Below are positions 12,494 through 15,740 of a DNA stretch of 15,740 nt, piece after piece. The DNA lies in NCBI RefSeq assembly GCF_900541605.1, contig NZ_UQKJ01000040.1, positions 1 through 15,740 of the forward strand, read 5' to 3'. A model generated the notes under the pieces. The model saw nothing but the letters and a program-made list of their open reading frames with translations. It was not told the origin of the DNA and made no database searches. How positions within the stretch are numbered: position 1 is the first letter of the stretch; each line of letters begins with the position of its first letter. Made by a program: the position numbers and the translations under genes. This DNA is from an uncultured Dialister sp. Its GTDB lineage: Bacteria; Bacillota; Negativicutes; Veillonellales; Dialisteraceae.

Positions 12494-14260
12494 CTATCTT
12501 CTACCATCCTCGCGGCTCCGCTGCTTTTCCAACGGCTCGCTGAACCAGCGGCCATTCAGGACGTGGCGGATGAGGTATTCTTTTTCTTTGGCGTCCAGGG
12601 TCCGGTCTGCTTTCATAGCCTTCAGGATGGTTTCATAGGTTCCGTGTCCATAGGCCTGAGTATACCGGGCTCCTGTCCTGTCTGCATCCACCACAAGCTC
12701 CGTGGGCCCATAGGGAGCGGACGACCATTTTTTCCAGAGGGGCAGGTCCTTTCCATTCGGATTTCCGGTTCTCATGAAATTTCCGATGTACCTCTGTATG
12801 GTATCCGCCAGTGCAAGAGCAGAGGGATTATCAAAGGAGCCCGGAGGAAATTCTTTCGCCGTGGCATCGGCATAGCCGGTGACGAAGGGAATCCAGATTC
12901 CATGGACCGCGCCGGACAGCAGGGCTTCCTTTTCTCCCACCATGGCCGGGTTTTCCCCATAGCCGATGACCATGGTATAAACAGGCGTCCTGCCGTAGTG
13001 GGAGCTCATTCGGGCCGCCGAATCTTCATCATTGAACAGCTCATACATGCGGCTACCATAGTTCCGGGCGAAGAGGAATTCCGCCTTTGTCTTGGAATCC
13101 ATGAAAATAGTCCCATCGGCAGCGGCTTTGCTGAAATAGGGGTCGCTCCGGGCATAGAGGGAAAATTCACCGGTTCCTGTGAACATGAGAAGCGGCACCC
13201 GGTTGTACGATGCAGTCCGGAAGCCCTCCTTCGGCAGCACCACTCCATCCCTGTAAAGATGGGGAAACGCCTCCATCCGGATGAAGGCATGACCGAAAGC
13301 ACCGGCCAGACGAGGGGCGGAGAGACCCCTGAGGTAATGAGCCACCTTTGGCGAATCCTTAAGGAGCCAGTCTTCTGCCTCCCTTTTTGAAGAGCAGATC
13401 CCATCGGCCACTACATAGGGCGCCAGATGGCGGGCAAAAATTTTCTGGGAATCTGCGGTATCGGAGGTCGTCATGCCGCCGCTGAAGGAAATGGCCCTTT
13501 GGAACCGCCCTTTAGCCGCCGGAGAAATAAGTAGAGCCATCACATCCCGTCCGCCGGAGGAAAACCCGGCCGCCGTGATGTTATCCGGATTCCCGCCGAA
13601 GCTCCGGATATTGTCCTTCGTCCAGTCCAGGGCCTGCAGGATATCCAGGATCGTATAGTTCCCGGAATCTTCTTCGCTGCTTCCGTGCTTCAGGGCGGGG
13701 AGAGGGTTAAACCCGAAGGCTCCCAGTCGGAAATTAATGCTCACTGCCACTGCATTGACTTTCACCGCCAGTTTCTGCAGCCGCACCTGTCTGGAATCAC
13801 CGGACTGGTTATTGCCGCCATGGATATAGAAAAATACGGGAAGGTCTGTTTCTGCAGTGTCCGGACGATAGATGTCAAGAGTAAGGCGGTCTTCGGTCCC
13901 TGTATATCCCAGAGGTGTCTGCTGGAAGGCAGGGGGGCCCGACTTTTCTGCATTCCGTATTCCCTTCCAGGGAAGAGGATCCTCCGGCGCTTTCCAGCGC
14001 TCCGCTCTCCCGTAGGGGATTCCATTCCATGCCAGGACTTCTCCGTCCCTGATGCCCCGGACCATGCCGTACTGCGTAGACTGCAGTGTGTCCTGCCCAT
14101 ACGACGGTACTACCGTTTTCCGGTGCCTTGCCTGCACCGGCCGATGGGCAGAGCCGGCAGGGCCCAGAGGCTCCTGCCGGTCCGGAGACTCCGCCAGCGC
14201 CACCGATGTCGATAAAAGGGTGATGACAAGGGATGTTAACATCTTTTTGCTGATTTTCAT
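12494..14260 (-). CDS. Secreted type-B carboxylesterase (alpha/beta hydrolase)
   Basis: This 588-residue protein starts with a classical signal peptide (residues 1-23, KISKK charge, hydrophobic core, ALA before E24). It would act outside the cytoplasmic membrane, in the periplasm if the host is diderm. The fold follows the carboxylesterase type B/para-nitrobenzyl esterase plan: VRGIRDGEVLAWNGIPYGRA (67-86), LTLDIYRP (126-133), oxyanion loop YIHGGNNQSG (145-154) and nucleophile elbow GFSSGG (232-237) with S234. The acid is probably E365 (TGTGE) and the histidine H453 in AVHGIWIPF. The usual elbow is GESAGG, so E is replaced by F and A by S; the triad remains. The start at 14260 has GGGGGA with good spacing. 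The substrate is unknown. Basic residues dominate the C-terminal tail. It is divergent from an exported protein, with extended -10 promoters between. Confidence 0.9.
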   Translation of the reverse strand: MKISKKMLTSLVITLLSTSVALAESPDRQEPLGPAGSAHRPVQARHRKTVVPSYGQDTLQSTQYGMVRGIRDGEVLAWNGIPYGRAERWKAPEDPLPWKGIRNAEKSGPPAFQQTPLGYTGTEDRLTLDIYRPDTAETDLPVFFYIHGGNNQSGDSRQVRLQKLAVKVNAVAVSINFRLGAFGFNPLPALKHGSSEEDSGNYTILDILQALDWTKDNIRSFGGNPDNITAAGFSSGGRDVMALLISPAAKGRFQRAISFSGGMTTSDTADSQKIFARHLAPYVVADGICSSKREAEDWLLKDSPKVAHYLRGLSAPRLAGAFGHAFIRMEAFPHLYRDGVVLPKEGFRTASYNRVPLLMFTGTGEFSLYARSDPYFSKAAADGTIFMDSKTKAEFLFARNYGSRMYELFNDEDSAARMSSHYGRTPVYTMVIGYGENPAMVGEKEALLSGAVHGIWIPFVTGYADATAKEFPPGSFDNPSALALADTIQRYIGNFMRTGNPNGKDLPLWKKWSSAPYGPTELVVDADRTGARYTQAYGHGTYETILKAMKADRTLDAKEKEYLIRHVLNGRWFSEPLEKQRSREDGRR

Positions 14261-14305
14261 CGTATTCCCCCATTTCCAGTCCTTTAGGAACAGTATATTT
14301 CCTAC

Positions 14306-14314
14306 ATCATACCA
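14306..14314 (-). promoter_or_regulatory. Extended -10 promoter of the esterase gene
   Basis: On the minus strand TGG (14314-14312) directly precedes TATGAT (14311-14306). No good -35 is seen. The leader would be about 40 nt. Confidence 0.5.
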
Positions 14315-14333
14315 TACAGAGAAGTCCGTTTTC

Positions 14334-14342
14334 TGTTATGAT
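14334..14342 (+). promoter_or_regulatory. Extended -10 promoter of the exported-protein gene
   Basis: TGT directly precedes TATGAT (14337-14342), again without a good -35. It lies 22 nt from the opposing esterase -10, so the two promoters are back to back and may compete. Confidence 0.5.
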
Positions 14343-14386
14343 GAAGGAAAGCCTGATTCCCTGTAACCTATATAAGGAGCCCTCCT

Positions 14387-15685
14387 ATGAAGAAATTTGT
14401 CCCCATCCTGCTGACGGCACTGCTGGCCACCTGTTCCCTTGTTCCTGCGAAGGCCATTTCCTGGGATACCCACCCAAAGGAAGGGACCATCATCCAGGAG
14501 GGAAAGGCCATGGACATGAAGCGGCATACCATCATCCGCTACGTGGGAAGCGGCGTAGTGGCGGCAGGGTATGCCGATGTGATCCATGACAGAGGGGCCG
14601 TATCCGATGGCTGGACCCTGCGAATTTCCGATGAAGGAAACGCGGTGAAGGCATCCTTCCTTTTCGATAAAACCGAGGTGCCCCTGACCCCGGTGCCCGG
14701 CAATGGGCGGAGTTTCTGGTTCAAAATCAATCCTGCCGAAATTCTCGCCCACAAAGACAGCCATTCACAGACCCTCCTGTTGGATAACCAAGAAGGAAAC
14801 AAGACAGTCCGCCGGAAGGTGCCGGCCAAAGACCTGGCTGATTTTATAGAAGCCCAAGCCGAAGGGAATTCCAGTGCTTCCGCTCCGAACCCAACCTACG
14901 GTCCCTCGTACAGCATCTTCTACCCCGAAGTCCCTGCAAAGAAGCTGCGGGATGCCATTGCCTATTACCTGAACCAGCCCGAAGAGCCGGGGGATCCCCA
15001 CCTCTACCGGAAAGGGCCCGTCTTTTACTGCCTTCCCGAAAATTTTCCCCTCATGATTTCTGACCAGGCCATGGCGAGGGGGTTCTGCCTCGTCGATTTC
15101 GCAGAAATTCCCGGCAAAGGGACTTGGGCCGATCTGAGCTGGGCAGGGCAGCCGGAGGATGTGGAAATCAATGCAGGTATCTTTGCTGCCGCCAAGGCCT
15201 ACCGGGACCTGGTGGACCACTGCGATTACGGCCTTACCCTGAACGGAGGGCCCAATAAGTCCCCCATCACCATCGATACCATAGACACCGCAAATCATCC
15301 GGAGCTTTCTGCCGTCGGTCACAGCGACCGGCTCCTCTCCATTAATGGCTATGACCTGGAGAACGGGAAAAACCTGGAAGCCCAGTACATGCTGGACTAC
15401 GGGGATGAGCCATTGGAGATGGTACTGCGGAAGAAAGATTCCAATGCTGCCTATAAGGTCACTGCGCTCCCTATAAAGAAGCCGGCCCTCCATCCGGACG
15501 GCGACTACACCGGAGCCCTGACTAAGCAGAACCACCTCCAGATGAAGGAAAAGGACCTCTACGACTTCCTTCCCCTCCTCTTCTTCCCGGCCCAGGAGAT
15601 CTTCTCTCCGGAGAGTCCCCGGTATGAACACAGCGCATCTCCCATCACCGAACCACTGATTCATCATTCCCAGTGGGAACCCTGA
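14387..15685 (+). CDS. Exported protein of unknown function with a PDZ-like segment
   Basis: I do not recognise the family of this 432-residue protein. Residues 1-23 form a signal peptide (KK start, hydrophobic core, PAKA before I24), so it is exported. C16 lacks a proper lipobox (LATC), so a lipoprotein is doubtful. The N-terminal part (about 40-160) looks beta-rich. Residues 160-175 are a Ser/Ala/Pro linker. A middle region (175-300) has several aromatic and Cys residues. About 305-363 resembles a PDZ domain, with GHSDRLLSINGYDLENG in the position of the usual GDxIxxIxG turn and a following strand LEMVLRKK. No protease triad is visible. The start at 14387 follows AAGGAG with a 7-nt gap. The divergent esterase gene suggests both serve the envelope, but a shared role is only an inference. 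A 28-nt repeat follows its stop codon. Confidence 0.75.
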   Translation: MKKFVPILLTALLATCSLVPAKAISWDTHPKEGTIIQEGKAMDMKRHTIIRYVGSGVVAAGYADVIHDRGAVSDGWTLRISDEGNAVKASFLFDKTEVPLTPVPGNGRSFWFKINPAEILAHKDSHSQTLLLDNQEGNKTVRRKVPAKDLADFIEAQAEGNSSASAPNPTYGPSYSIFYPEVPAKKLRDAIAYYLNQPEEPGDPHLYRKGPVFYCLPENFPLMISDQAMARGFCLVDFAEIPGKGTWADLSWAGQPEDVEINAGIFAAAKAYRDLVDHCDYGLTLNGGPNKSPITIDTIDTANHPELSAVGHSDRLLSINGYDLENGKNLEAQYMLDYGDEPLEMVLRKKDSNAAYKVTALPIKKPALHPDGDYTGALTKQNHLQMKEKDLYDFLPLLFFPAQEIFSPESPRYEHSASPITEPLIHHSQWEP

Positions 15686-15693
15686 TTAAGGAA

Positions 15694-15721
15694 GCGCTGA
15701 TTAATTCGCAGAGTCAGATTT
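15694..15721 (+). repeat. 28-nt repeat directly after a stop codon (copy 2)
   Basis: It matches 2550-2577 at 21 of 28 positions and begins 9 nt after the stop codon at 15685. CTGATTAA occurs both just before it (15682-15689) and within it (15697-15704). The window ends at 15740, so the full element cannot be delimited. Confidence 0.45.
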
Positions 15722-15740
15722 CATAAGGATTTTTATGCAC

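Noticed and set aside
12378..12638. Plus-strand open frame over the 8-nt array and esterase end
   Set aside because: It is antisense to the esterase end, low in complexity and without a ribosome binding site.

Overview
The window is an ordinary-looking chromosomal stretch of a GC-rich (roughly mid-50s %), anaerobe-type Firmicute. My best guess is a diderm Negativicutes organism such as the Dialister/Megasphaera group. The guess rests on the short Firmicute-type GyrB (649 aa), strong AGGAGG ribosome binding sites, a stand-alone cyclodeaminase/cyclohydrolase and two signal-peptide proteins. The genus is inference and not proven by anything here. I see no phage, plasmid, transposase, CRISPR, rRNA or tRNA.

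Layout: (1) 1-2646, a rightward pair: a folate cyclodeaminase/cyclohydrolase-family enzyme and a ClC H+/Cl- antiporter with a C-terminal RCK_C domain, closed by a bidirectional terminator. (2) 2649-4362, a leftward pair with separate promoters: an unrecognised three-segment membrane protein and a GT51 peptidoglycan glycosyltransferase. (3) 4387-6827, a repeat-bearing intergenic region, an extended -10 promoter, gyrB standing alone, and a strong terminator. (4) 6897-9836, a leftward LysR regulator diverging from a rightward DASS/SLC13-family permease across 548 bp that carry a composite repeat, a promoter, a leader terminator and a foldable leader. (5) 9837-11791, a long leader and a membrane-bound spermidine-synthase-like protein starting at TTG. 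(6) 11792-12493, a 700 bp gene-free region made largely of repeats. (7) 12494-15685, a leftward secreted type-B carboxylesterase and a rightward exported protein with a PDZ-like segment, divergent across about 125 bp with two extended -10 promoters.

The genes do not form one pathway; they look like housekeeping and envelope/transport functions. The most unusual content lies between genes. There is a composite dispersed repeat: a purine-rich heptamer array, then a GCGGCGC/GCGCCGC hairpin with a constant 12-nt loop, then a conserved core ending near CAGGAATACAGAG, then a GTGACTGAAGTGAC 9-mer tract. It occurs in three clear hairpin copies (4621-4677, 7886-8080, 12062-12111) plus partial copies. 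In-phase degenerate tandem arrays with periods of 7, 8 or 9 nt occur in most intergenic regions, and one of them forms the left arm of an intrinsic terminator.
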